The position numbers and the translations under genes are program-made. Under the pieces are notes generated by a model. That model made no database searches, was not told the DNA's origin, and worked only from the letters and a program-made list of their open reading frames with translations. Source: JAAZFZ01 sp035647435 (lineage in GTDB: Bacteria > Bacillota > Clostridia > Oscillospirales > Acutalibacteraceae). From it: DNA of 37,721 nucleotides. Shown here one piece after another: positions 25,066 to 32,064 of this stretch (position 1 is the first letter of the stretch; each line of letters starts with the position of its first letter). The stretch spans positions 1 through 37,721 of the forward strand of contig DASRNM010000008.1 of NCBI GenBank assembly GCA_035647435.1. Direction: 5' to 3'.

Positions 25066-25094
25066 TTGACTTTTCAATGCTTGACTGTTATAAT
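25066..25094 (+). promoter_or_regulatory. Strong promoter of rpsF-ssb-rpsR
   Basis: TTGACT (25066-25071), 17-nt spacer, TATAAT (25089-25094) with extended TG at 25086-25087. The best promoter in the window. Confidence 0.88.
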
Positions 25095-25111
25095 TTTTAC
25101 CTGTCGCATTA

Positions 25112-25160
25112 GTGGCAGGGTAACATAAAATCGTTACCTATCCTTGCTACGGGAAAACCG
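25112..25160 (+). promoter_or_regulatory. Structured rpsF leader, candidate S6:S18 autoregulatory RNA
   Basis: The roughly 90-base leader can fold. GGTAAC (25119-25124) pairs perfectly with GTTACC (25133-25138). An outer helix pairs 25112-25117 with 25145-25150 with one G-U. Alternatively 25148-25153 pairs with a complementary stretch around a GAAAA loop, and CCG occurs at 25158-25160. Firmicute rpsF leaders often carry an S6:S18-binding hairpin with a critical CCG. The context fits; the exact consensus match is not verified. Confidence 0.45.
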
Positions 25161-25192
25161 TGGCCAAAGTCCAAAAGGAGGTGCTATACCAG

Positions 25193-25474
25193 ATGTCAAA
25201 CAAATATGAAACCATGATAGTTTTTACTCTCTCAAAAGGTGAAGAGGGCGCTTCTCAACTGCTTGAAAAATTCAAAGCTCTTGTTGAAGAAAACGGTACT
25301 CTTGACAGCGTTGATGAATGGGGAAAGCGCAGGCTTGCTTATCCTATCAACGACGAGCTTGATGGCTATTATGTCGTCATGAACTTCACAAGTGCTCATG
25401 AATTCCCAGCTGAGTTTGAACGTGTCGTCAGTATTACAGACGGTGTTCTGCGCTCACTTGTTATTAGAAAGTAA
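25193..25474 (+). CDS. rpsF: Ribosomal protein S6
   Basis: Small-subunit protein of 93 residues that pairs with S18 on the platform. KYETMIVFTLS, WGKRRLAYPINDELDGYYVVMNF and ITDGVLRSLVIRK are typical. The ATG at 25193 follows AAGGAGGTG by about 9 nt; an earlier in-frame start at 25160 would sit in the leader structure and adds residues absent from the family. First gene of rpsF-ssb-rpsR, a conserved bacterial operon. Confidence 0.97.
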   Translation: MSNKYETMIVFTLSKGEEGASQLLEKFKALVEENGTLDSVDEWGKRRLAYPINDELDGYYVVMNFTSAHEFPAEFERVVSITDGVLRSLVIRK

Positions 25475-25486
25475 GGAGGTTTACAA

Positions 25487-25933
25487 ATGCTTAACTGTGC
25501 TGTTATTATGGGCAGATTAGTTGCAGACCCCGAATTGCGCACCACTCCGTCGGGCATAAATGTAACATCCTTTACGGTTGCAGTAGACCGTAGCTATGTA
25601 AAACCCGGCGAAGAACGACAAGCCGACTTTATTGACGTCGTCGCATGGCGGCAAAAAGCGGATTTTGTTACAAGATTTTTTCGCAAAGGTTCAATGATTG
25701 CCATTCAGGGTTCTATTCAGGTTGGCAGTTATGAAGACAAAAACAATATCAAGCGCAAAAAGTTTGAAATCGTTGCAAACGAAGTTAGTTTTTGTGGCGG
25801 AAAGTCCGAATCGGGCACAGGCCATCGCAACGATAATAATACTGCTCAGACTTCTGAGCCGTCCCCGTCATTTTCAACGGGTGGCATAGAAGATTTTGAA
25901 GAAATCTCCGGTGACGATGAATTACCGTTCTGA
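25487..25933 (+). CDS. ssb: Single-stranded DNA-binding protein
   Basis: 148 residues. An OB fold (NCAVIMGRLVADPELRTTPSG, FTVAVDR, FIDVVAWRQKADF, GSMIAIQGSIQVGSYEDK) is followed by a Ser/Thr/Asn-rich linker and the acidic tip DDELPF, which recruits replication and repair proteins. It coats single-stranded DNA as a tetramer. It lies 12 bases after rpsF with AAGGAGG between. Confidence 0.97.
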   Translation: MLNCAVIMGRLVADPELRTTPSGINVTSFTVAVDRSYVKPGEERQADFIDVVAWRQKADFVTRFFRKGSMIAIQGSIQVGSYEDKNNIKRKKFEIVANEVSFCGGKSESGTGHRNDNNTAQTSEPSPSFSTGGIEDFEEISGDDELPF

Positions 25934-25965
25934 TTTCATTTCATTCATTAAGGAGGGAAAACGTC

Positions 25966-26208
25966 ATGGCATATGAAAAAAGAGAAAGAGGCAATAGAAG
26001 AGGCCGCAGAAAAGTGTGCTCCTTCTGTGTTGATAAGGTTAAGAATATCGACTACAAAGAGGTTGGAAAGCTCCACAAGTTCGTTTCAGACAGGTCAAAA
26101 ATCCTACCCCGTCGTGTTACAGGAACCTGTGCGAAACATCAGCGTGATTTGACCACTGCAATTAAGCGCTCTCGTCACGTTGCACTTCTACCTTATTCCA
26201 GTGACTGA
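25966..26208 (+). CDS. rpsR: Ribosomal protein S18, zinc-binding (C+) form
   Basis: 80 residues, partner of S6. The basic N-terminus KRERGNRRGRRKVCSFC is followed by KNIDYKEVGKLHKFVS, ILPRRVTGTCAKHQR and IKRSRHVALLPY. Cys18, Cys21 and the later Cys of GTCAKH indicate the zinc-binding version; under zinc starvation many bacteria replace this kind of paralogue with a Cys-free copy. None is present in the window. AAGGAGG precedes the start. Confidence 0.96.
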   Translation: MAYEKRERGNRRGRRKVCSFCVDKVKNIDYKEVGKLHKFVSDRSKILPRRVTGTCAKHQRDLTTAIKRSRHVALLPYSSD

Positions 26209-26214
26209 TTTGTT

Positions 26215-26248
26215 TATCCGATGTTCCTCAAAACATCGGATATTTTTT
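26215..26248 (+). terminator. Terminator of the rpsF-ssb-rpsR operon
   Basis: Perfect 11-bp stem (26215-26225 with 26232-26242), loop CCTCAA, then six Ts. Confidence 0.92.
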
Positions 26249-26358
26249 ATATTTCAGTGCAAATTATAATTATATTTAGCGTTTTTTGATTTGTAATTTA
26301 AGATATGTTTTTATTGTTTATAGTTTTATAAAATAACAGATTGGAGTGTTTTTTAAAA

Positions 26359-27294
26359 ATGCCATTTGTAACAACAAAGGAAATGTTTGAAAAAGCCTAT
26401 AAAGGTGGCTATGCCGTCGGTGCATTCAATGTCAACAACATGGAAATAATTCAGGGTATTGTTCAAGCAGGTCAAAAGCTCAATGCACCTCTTATTCTTC
26501 AAGTTTCGGCGGGTGCCCGTAAATATGCAAACCACACATATTTAACAAAACTTGTTGAGGCGGCAGTTATTGACTCCAAGCTTCCCATCGCTCTTCACCT
26601 TGACCACGGCCCTGATTTCGAAACCTGCAAAAGCTGCATTGACGGCGGTTTCACATCGGTTATGATTGACGGCTCACACCTGCCTTATGAAGAGAATGTC
26701 GAAGTTACAAAAAAGGTTGTTGCTTATGCACACGCTCGTGGCGTAACTGTTGAAGGTGAGCTCGGTCAACTTGCAGGCGTTGAGGACGATATCAACGTTT
26801 CTGCTGAGGATGCTTCCTACACAAACCCAGAACAAGTTGAAGATTTTGTAACACGCACCGGTGTCGACTCCCTTGCTATTGCAATCGGCACAAGCCATGG
26901 TGCATATAAATTTAAGCCGGGCCAGAAACCCGAGCTACGATTTGATATCCTTGAAGATATCAGCAAGAGTTTGCCCGGATTCCCGATTGTTCTTCACGGC
27001 GCAAGCTCCGTTGTTCCCGAGTTTGTAAAGCAAATTAATGATTTCGGCGGCGCTCTGCCTGACGCTATCGGTATCCCTGAAGAAATGTTAAGACAAGCCG
27101 CAACAATGGCTGTGTGCAAAATTAACATCGACTCAGACCTGCGTCTTGCAATGACTGCGGCAATTCGCAAACATCTTGCTGAAAACCCGAGCCACTTTGA
27201 CCCCAGGCAATACCTTGCACCTGCCCGCTCAGCTATTGAAGCAATGGTTGCACACAAAATTGAAAAAGTTTTAGGCTGTTCTGGCAAAGCGTAA
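26359..27294 (+). CDS. fba: Class II fructose-1,6-bisphosphate aldolase
   Basis: Zinc-dependent aldolase of 311 residues that splits fructose-1,6-bisphosphate into glyceraldehyde-3-phosphate and dihydroxyacetone phosphate, the substrate of the mgsA product at 16586. Motifs: PFVTTKEMFEKAYKGGYAVGAFNVNNMEI, zinc and catalytic region LHLDHGPDFE, GELGQLAGVED, the zinc His in GTSHGAYKF, and FPIVLHGASS. The long class II form without extra domains is normal for Firmicutes. The ATG at 26359 matches the family N-terminus although the GGAG upstream is 12 nt away; TTG 26341 is an alternative. About 110 bases of AT-rich DNA precede it and I see no convincing promoter there. Confidence 0.95.
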   Translation: MPFVTTKEMFEKAYKGGYAVGAFNVNNMEIIQGIVQAGQKLNAPLILQVSAGARKYANHTYLTKLVEAAVIDSKLPIALHLDHGPDFETCKSCIDGGFTSVMIDGSHLPYEENVEVTKKVVAYAHARGVTVEGELGQLAGVEDDINVSAEDASYTNPEQVEDFVTRTGVDSLAIAIGTSHGAYKFKPGQKPELRFDILEDISKSLPGFPIVLHGASSVVPEFVKQINDFGGALPDAIGIPEEMLRQAATMAVCKINIDSDLRLAMTAAIRKHLAENPSHFDPRQYLAPARSAIEAMVAHKIEKVLGCSGKA

Positions 27295-27306
27295 ACGTTT
27301 ATTAAA

Positions 27307-27334
27307 AACCCTCTGCAATAATTTGCAGAGGGTT
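27307..27334. terminator. Bidirectional terminator between fba and the ABC operon
   Basis: Perfect 12-bp stem (27307-27318 with 27323-27334), loop TAAT, with T-rich flanks on both strands. Confidence 0.9.
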
Positions 27335-27338
27335 AATT

Positions 27339-27908
27339 TTATGCCTTTTTGTCTATTCTAATAATCCGATTAGCAACTTGCGTTTCGCTTAGTTCATGCG
27401 TTACTAAAATTACAAGCCTGTTATCAGATATTGTTTTTATAATATCAATAATCTTTTCTTTTAGCCTTAACTCCAGCCCTTTAAACGGTTCATCGAGCAT
27501 TAGTATATCCCCGTCAAATGTCAGCGCTCTTGCCAATGCGACTCTTCTCTTCATGCCTCCGCTGAGCTGAAACGGTTTTTTGTCGAGCTCATTGGAAAGC
27601 TCCATTTTGTCAAGCCATTCCCTTGCCGTTTTTTCATCGCCCACAACCGATACATTCTCAAGCACTGTCAATTGTGGCAAAAGCCTATCCTCCTGGAAAA
27701 CATAAGAGACCTTTAATCCGTCAAGCCCTTTAATCTCTCCGCTGTCCGCAGTTTCAAGACCGGCAATTATCCTTATCAATGTCGTTTTTCCGCTACCAGA
27801 GTCGCCACTCAAGGCAACAATCCCCCTGTTAGGAAATTTGGCGGATATCCCATCGAGCACTATTTTATCCTCAAAGCTTTTTTTAATGTTTTTAATCTCT
27901 ATACCCAT
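27339..27908 (-). CDS. ABC transporter ATPase, nitrate/sulfonate/taurine type
   Basis: ATP-binding subunit of the importer encoded with the two upstream genes. Walker A GDSGSGKTT (34-42), Q-loop YVFQEDRLLPQ, signature LSGGMKRRVALARAL, Walker B DILMLDEPF and switch His in LVTHEL are all intact. At 189 residues it is about 50-60 shorter than SsuB/TauB, having lost the C-terminal extension, but the core is complete so it should be active. ATG 27908 follows AGGAGG by 5 nt and overlaps the permease end by 17 bases. Last gene of the operon. Confidence 0.92.
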   Translation of the reverse strand: MGIEIKNIKKSFEDKIVLDGISAKFPNRGIVALSGDSGSGKTTLIRIIAGLETADSGEIKGLDGLKVSYVFQEDRLLPQLTVLENVSVVGDEKTAREWLDKMELSNELDKKPFQLSGGMKRRVALARALTFDGDILMLDEPFKGLELRLKEKIIDIIKTISDNRLVILVTHELSETQVANRIIRIDKKA

Positions 27909-28674
27909 AGCCGCCTCCTATCGATTTAAACACTTTTTTGAGCAAATATTCAAGAATCATGCTCAAAATAATCACAACGGCTGTCCATGCAAAAAGATCT
28001 GCAGTTTCAATGTATATCTTCGAGTGATAAAGCTCTTTACCGATTGAATTGTTAGGCAAACTGAGAACTTCTGCTGCAACTCCAGCTTTCCAAGCAAGAC
28101 CCATTGCTGTTGTGCAACCGGCAATAAAGGTCGGCATAATGTTCGGAATATATATTTTTGTTATCTTTTTTAATCCCGAAAACTTAAACACCTTTGCCAT
28201 TTCGAGCAAGTTTTTATCGGTTGAACTTATCCCCTCACAAACATTTGCCCAAATGATTGGCGTTACCATCAGCGCCACAGCAAAAAGAGGAACATTGTCT
28301 CGTTTAATCCAAACAAGCAGAAGAATAATAAATGATGCAATGGGAGTTGCTTTTATAACGCTCATTATCGGGCTGAGCAAATCGTTTATCACCCTTATAG
28401 TTGACGTGAAAACTGCGGCGACGATGCCTGCAACAACACCGACAAAAAAGCCTTCCATTATTCTGATAAGCGACATAAATGATGACTTCCAAAACCATCC
28501 TTCGCCTACCAGCTCAAAAAGTCTTTCAATTGTAACAAGCGGTGAAACAATGAGTATTTCCTTGTCAACCGCCATTGCAGCAATTTGCCATATCAATACC
28601 CAAAACAGTATTGCTAAAGCTTTCCTCAAAACTTCGATTATTCTTTTATTATCCCCCGTAGTAGAAGTCTTCAT
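27892..28674 (-). CDS. ABC transporter permease, SsuC/TauC/NrtB type
   Basis: 260 residues with about six membrane helices and the binding-protein-dependent transport fold. The EAA coupling loop is present in modified form (AMGLAWKAGVAAEVLSLPNNSIG), and FEL-type loops typical of the nitrate/sulfonate group (LLVWIKRDNVPLFAVALMV) are visible. It moves the ligand delivered by the lipoprotein. ATG 28674 has GGAGGAG 9 nt upstream inside the end of the preceding gene, a 26-base overlap indicating translational coupling. Confidence 0.92.
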   Translation of the reverse strand: MKTSTTGDNKRIIEVLRKALAILFWVLIWQIAAMAVDKEILIVSPLVTIERLFELVGEGWFWKSSFMSLIRIMEGFFVGVVAGIVAAVFTSTIRVINDLLSPIMSVIKATPIASFIILLLVWIKRDNVPLFAVALMVTPIIWANVCEGISSTDKNLLEMAKVFKFSGLKKITKIYIPNIMPTFIAGCTTAMGLAWKAGVAAEVLSLPNNSIGKELYHSKIYIETADLFAWTAVVIILSMILEYLLKKVFKSIGGGYGYRD

Positions 28675-29668
28675 CTGGCAAGGCTCCTCCGACCGATTTT
28701 ACATTTGCCTCAAACAATACTTTTAAATTCTGTTGTGCAATTGTCTTCATTTGCCCACCCGTTATGCATACAATGTTACAGGTAGGGATAGCTTTCTTTG
28801 CAATTTCAGCAGATGGAATTATCTCCTGCTTTGCAATTAGCTGTGCCGCCTGGTCAATGTTTTTGTTGACAAAATTGACCGATGCTTCATATTCTTCAAG
28901 GAATTTATCGACAGCCTGCGGGTTTTCTTGCGCAAATAATTTGTTTACTATTATACACCCTTGTGCAAGTTTGCTCTGTGTTTGATTATAGCTGTTGTTC
29001 CACTCGTCAGTTAAATCAAGTGCAATTCTTAAATCCTTGTTTTTGCTTAAAGCAGTTGTCACATTTGGCTCTGGCAACATACAAATATCAACATCGCCCA
29101 AAACGACCTTTGTCAAAAGTTCACTATGCTCCGAAAGGTATTCAACAGTAACGTCAACGCCTGGCTCAAGTGAGTTTGCCTTGAGCAAATTATCAAGTAT
29201 ATATTCTGGTGTTGCGCCAAGCCCTGTTGCATAAATTGTTTTGCCTTTAAGGTCTGCCATGCTGTTTATCGCATTACCGTTTTCGATAATATACAAAACA
29301 CCTAATGTGTTAACAGCAACCATCTGCACCTCGCCCTGTGTTTTTTGGTAAAGGGTTGATGCAAGATTCAACGGGCACGCTGCCATGTCAATTTCACCGT
29401 TTGAAATAAGCGCTACCACTTGAGTTGGGTCGCCCTCGATTGTAAAGGTGTAATTGTTTTCTGTGTCCCCCTTTTCGCTGTCATCAATAAGCTTTGCTAA
29501 CCCCATGCCCGTCGGGCCTTTAAGTGCTGCAATGCTTATGTCAATAGCCTCATACGAAGATGTCGACGCCTGTGTCGTGTTCTGTGTGGTTGTGGCTTCA
29601 TTGCCTGTGCAGGCGGCAAGTGATGCCGTCATAATAACCGCAATTGCTATTGCTAAAAACTTTTTCAT
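28649..29668 (-). CDS. ABC transporter substrate-binding lipoprotein, NrtA/SsuA/TauA-like
   Basis: 339 residues. Signal peptide with lipobox LAAC (Cys20), then a Thr/Ser/Gln-rich linker (TTTQNTTQASTSS) and a periplasmic-binding-protein fold (NMT1-like): ISIAALKGPTGMGLAKL, GDPTQVVALISNGEIDMAACPLNLA, KGKTIYATGLGATPEYIL, VVLGDVDICMLPEP. The family binds small anions or precursors such as nitrate, sulfonates, bicarbonate or pyrimidine moieties. The ligand here cannot be named. ATG 29668 is 6 nt after AGGAGG. It follows the Crp/Fnr gene by 27 bases, so regulator and transporter form one operon. Confidence 0.92.
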   Translation of the reverse strand: MKKFLAIAIAVIMTASLAACTGNEATTTQNTTQASTSSYEAIDISIAALKGPTGMGLAKLIDDSEKGDTENNYTFTIEGDPTQVVALISNGEIDMAACPLNLASTLYQKTQGEVQMVAVNTLGVLYIIENGNAINSMADLKGKTIYATGLGATPEYILDNLLKANSLEPGVDVTVEYLSEHSELLTKVVLGDVDICMLPEPNVTTALSKNKDLRIALDLTDEWNNSYNQTQSKLAQGCIIVNKLFAQENPQAVDKFLEEYEASVNFVNKNIDQAAQLIAKQEIIPSAEIAKKAIPTCNIVCITGGQMKTIAQQNLKVLFEANVKSVGGALPDEDFYYGG

Positions 29669-29695
29669 TGTCTTCCTCCTGTGAATCATCTTATA

Positions 29696-30349
29696 TTATT
29701 TATCTACCGTTTTAATAATAAACTTCTTACCGCATTTTTCAATTTCACCGTTTTTGCACAGCTCGTCTATTGCGCGGTAGAGCGACGCTCTCGCAAGGTC
29801 AAGTTTTTTTGCGATCTCCATAATACTGTTAGGAGAAAAAACTTTTTCACCGTCAACACAAACTGCATTATTAATCAAATATTCTCTGAGCTTATCTGCG
29901 GCACTGCCTGCCGTAAATGCATCAATCCTACTGTTTAAAAAATATATTCTTTCAGAAAGATATTCGATAAAATTTTCGGCTATTTCTATATTTTTTGCCA
30001 TCATGTCGCTTATAGTCTCTTTACTTAAAAACAACACCTTGCTTTTTGCGTTTGCCGTTACTTTCGTAACATAGTAATTGTAATCACTGTAAAGCGTTAC
30101 GGCTCCAAACAATTCGCCCTTGCTCAACTTGCTCATTGCTATCTTGCCCTTTGTGACACTTGCACTACCACTAACTATGAGCACTAATGCCCTGGTGTAT
30201 TCCTTTTCACAAAAAATTGTTTCATTTCGCTCATAGCTTTTCAATTCACCCGCTTCGACTGCTTGAATTAGCATTTCTTTGTCTGCACCGGAGAAGATTC
30301 TTGTTTTTCCGAGTAACTCTGCTATTATTTCAATTTGTGAGCTTTTCAA
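29696..30349 (-). CDS. Crp/Fnr-family transcriptional regulator
   Basis: 217 residues. A cyclic-nucleotide-binding-like beta roll fills residues 10-120 (FCEKEYTRALVLIVSGSASVTK, LSKGELFGAVTLYSDYNYYVTKVTA). A dimer helix and a winged helix follow (NSIMEIAKKLDLARASLYRAIDELCKNGEIEK). It has one Cys in the sensor domain and one each in the region before and within the DNA-binding domain, not the four-Cys cluster of Fnr, so an iron-sulfur sensor is unlikely. The ligand is unknown. The promoter at 30391-30419 puts the transcription start beside the ATG at 30382, while TTG 30349 has AGGAG at a good distance, so I choose TTG. It probably controls its own operon. Confidence 0.9.
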   Translation of the reverse strand: MKSSQIEIIAELLGKTRIFSGADKEMLIQAVEAGELKSYERNETIFCEKEYTRALVLIVSGSASVTKGKIAMSKLSKGELFGAVTLYSDYNYYVTKVTANAKSKVLFLSKETISDMMAKNIEIAENFIEYLSERIYFLNSRIDAFTAGSAADKLREYLINNAVCVDGEKVFSPNSIMEIAKKLDLARASLYRAIDELCKNGEIEKCGKKFIIKTVDK

Positions 30350-30390
30350 ATAAACTCTCCTATTCTGTCTCATATGATACATTTTAACAT

Positions 30391-30419
30391 ATAATATTAC
30401 CTTTTTCGGTATTTGTCAA
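30391..30419 (-). promoter_or_regulatory. Promoter of the crp-ABC operon
   Basis: On the minus strand TTGACA (30419-30414), 17-nt spacer, TATTAT (30396-30391). A perfect -35 with good spacing. Confidence 0.8.
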
Positions 30420-30443
30420 GTTTAAAACAAAAATAAAACACAA

Positions 30444-30498
30444 AAAATCGGGAAGCAACAAATGTTTGTTTAAACAAACTTAATTTGCCCCCGATTTT
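30444..30498 (-). terminator. Terminator of the zur-znuACB operon, with a palindrome in its loop
   Basis: Outer stem 30444-30452 with 30490-30498 (AAAATCGGG/CCCGATTTT), continued by GCAA/TTGC. The loop contains the perfect 16-bp palindrome GTTTGTTTAAACAAAC (30464-30479), which can form an inner hairpin. On the minus strand the outer stem ends in a run of Ts. The palindrome may also be a regulator site for the adjacent crp promoter. Confidence 0.75.
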
Positions 30499-30518
30499 AT
30501 TAAATTCTGTATGTTTTG

Positions 30519-31352
30519 CTATGCTTTTTTTGATGTCTTCTTCAAAACAAACCCAACCGCACTGAACGCAAAGAGGGTTAGCGCATTTACCGCAACAATA
30601 CTCGCCCCGGCAGGTGTAGAAAAAACAAACGATGCGACAATGCCCATGAAAAAACAAAAAACCGAAACAACCGCCGCCGAAATAACCACTTTTTTAAAGC
30701 TCTTGAAAACCCTCATTGATGTGAGTGCGGGGAAAATTATTAGACTTGAAACAAGCAACGTGCCCATAATCCTCATGCCAACAACTATCGTTATTGCCGT
30801 CAAAAGTGCTATCATTGTGTTAAAAAATCCGACCTTTGTGCCTGTTGCTCGCGCAAAATTTTCGTCAAAGGTTACGGAAAAAATGACATTGTAAAAAATA
30901 ATGTAAATTGATATTACAATCACAGATAAAACAACACTCAAAACGACGTCGCTTCTATCCATCGCAAGAATGCTGCCGAACATATAGCTTGAAACGTCTG
31001 TGTTCAATCCCTTTGTCATGGAGGTTATTATAATACCAAAAGCCATAGAGGTGCTAGCAAACAATGCAATTGCAGCATCACCCTTTATTTTGCTGTTCTC
31101 GTTTATTCTCAAAAGAAAAAATGCTGAAACAACGACAATAGGGATTGATACCTTTAAAGGCGCCACATTTAAAGCAAGCGCTATGCAAAGTGCACCGAAG
31201 CCGACATGAGAAAGACCATGCCCAATCATTGAGAACCGCTTGAGCACAAGTGTTACACCAAGCAACGCTGCACAAAGAGAAACAATGGCACCAACCAAAA
31301 GTGCCCGACGGATAAATGTGTATGACAAAAGTTCTGTTATAGTCTCAATCAC
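30519..31352 (-). CDS. znuB: Zinc ABC transporter permease
   Basis: 277 residues with about eight hydrophobic segments of the ABC-3 (metal ion permease) family: RRALLVGAIVSLCAALLGVTLVLKR, MIGHGLSHVGFGALCIAL, TDVSSYMFGSILAM, GTLLVSSLIIFPALTSM. It forms the membrane channel of the Zn importer. The longer reading from 31457 would overlap znuC by over 100 bases. GTG 31352, 6 nt after GGAGGG, is the real start and overlaps the znuC stop by 8 bases. Last gene of the operon. Confidence 0.93.
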   Translation of the reverse strand: MIETITELLSYTFIRRALLVGAIVSLCAALLGVTLVLKRFSMIGHGLSHVGFGALCIALALNVAPLKVSIPIVVVSAFFLLRINENSKIKGDAAIALFASTSMAFGIIITSMTKGLNTDVSSYMFGSILAMDRSDVVLSVVLSVIVISIYIIFYNVIFSVTFDENFARATGTKVGFFNTMIALLTAITIVVGMRIMGTLLVSSLIIFPALTSMRVFKSFKKVVISAAVVSVFCFFMGIVASFVFSTPAGASIVAVNALTLFAFSAVGFVLKKTSKKA

Positions 31353-32064
31353 TTGTTTCCCTCCGATAAAAGCTCTTGCCCGCAGCGCTGTTAACATAGT
31401 CCTCAGAGGTGCCAAAGAATACAACGCCTGCATCAAGATGTAGAATTTTGTTTGCATATTTTACCGCTGTCCCGATATCATGTGAAACCATAATAATCGT
31501 TACATTTTTTTGAATATTTATCTTTTTAATTAACTCATACAGTTCCTTTTTTGCAAGTGGGTCCAGCCCAGTTATCGGCTCATCAAGAAGAATAAGTCTT
31601 TGAGTTGAGCACAACGCTCTTGCAAGCAAAACTCTTTGCCTTTGCCCGCCCGAAAGCTCCATGAAAGATTCTTTTTTTATGCTTTCAATCCCCATAATAC
31701 TAATGCTTTCATTCGCTTTTTGTTTTTCTTTTTTTGTGTAAAAGGGTTTTATAAAGTTTCCTTGCCCCAAGCAACCCGACAAAACAATTTCATAAACCGA
31801 GGCCGGAAAATCATTGCTTGCCGCGGATTGTTGAGGTAGATAACCGATATCATTTTGCTTAATGCCGTTGAGATATTCTATGCTTCCGCTTTTGAGTGGC
31901 ATAAGCCCTAATATCCCTTTTAACAATGTGCTTTTGCCAGAACCGTTCTCGCCAACAGCGCAAAGGTAATCACCCTCGTTGACCTCAAGGCTCACATCTT
32001 TGACAACCGTATTGTTGCCATAGTTCATGTTTACGTTTTTACATCTTAACAGCGTGTTACTCAT
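31345..32064 (-). CDS. znuC: Zinc ABC transporter ATPase
   Basis: 239 residues. Walker A GENGSGKST, Q-loop region IGYLPQQSA, signature MELSGGQRQRVLLARAL, Walker B LILLDEPITGLDP and switch His in MVSHDIG are complete. FPASVYEIVLSGCLGQ is typical of metal-type ATPases (ZnuC/MntB group). The ATG at 32064 is preceded by GGGGAAA and overlaps the end of znuA by 8 bases. Assigned to zinc because of the adjacent Fur-family regulator and the His-rich binding protein; manganese cannot be strictly excluded. Confidence 0.93.
   Translation of the reverse strand: MSNTLLRCKNVNMNYGNNTVVKDVSLEVNEGDYLCAVGENGSGKSTLLKGILGLMPLKSGSIEYLNGIKQNDIGYLPQQSAASNDFPASVYEIVLSGCLGQGNFIKPFYTKKEKQKANESISIMGIESIKKESFMELSGGQRQRVLLARALCSTQRLILLDEPITGLDPLAKKELYELIKKINIQKNVTIIMVSHDIGTAVKYANKILHLDAGVVFFGTSEDYVNSAAGKSFYRRETSD

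Noticed and set aside
28049..28726. 225-residue open frame on the plus strand opposite the ABC permease
   Set aside because: Lies wholly antisense to a clear permease gene, low-complexity Ser/Thr/Ile composition, no ribosome site or family match.
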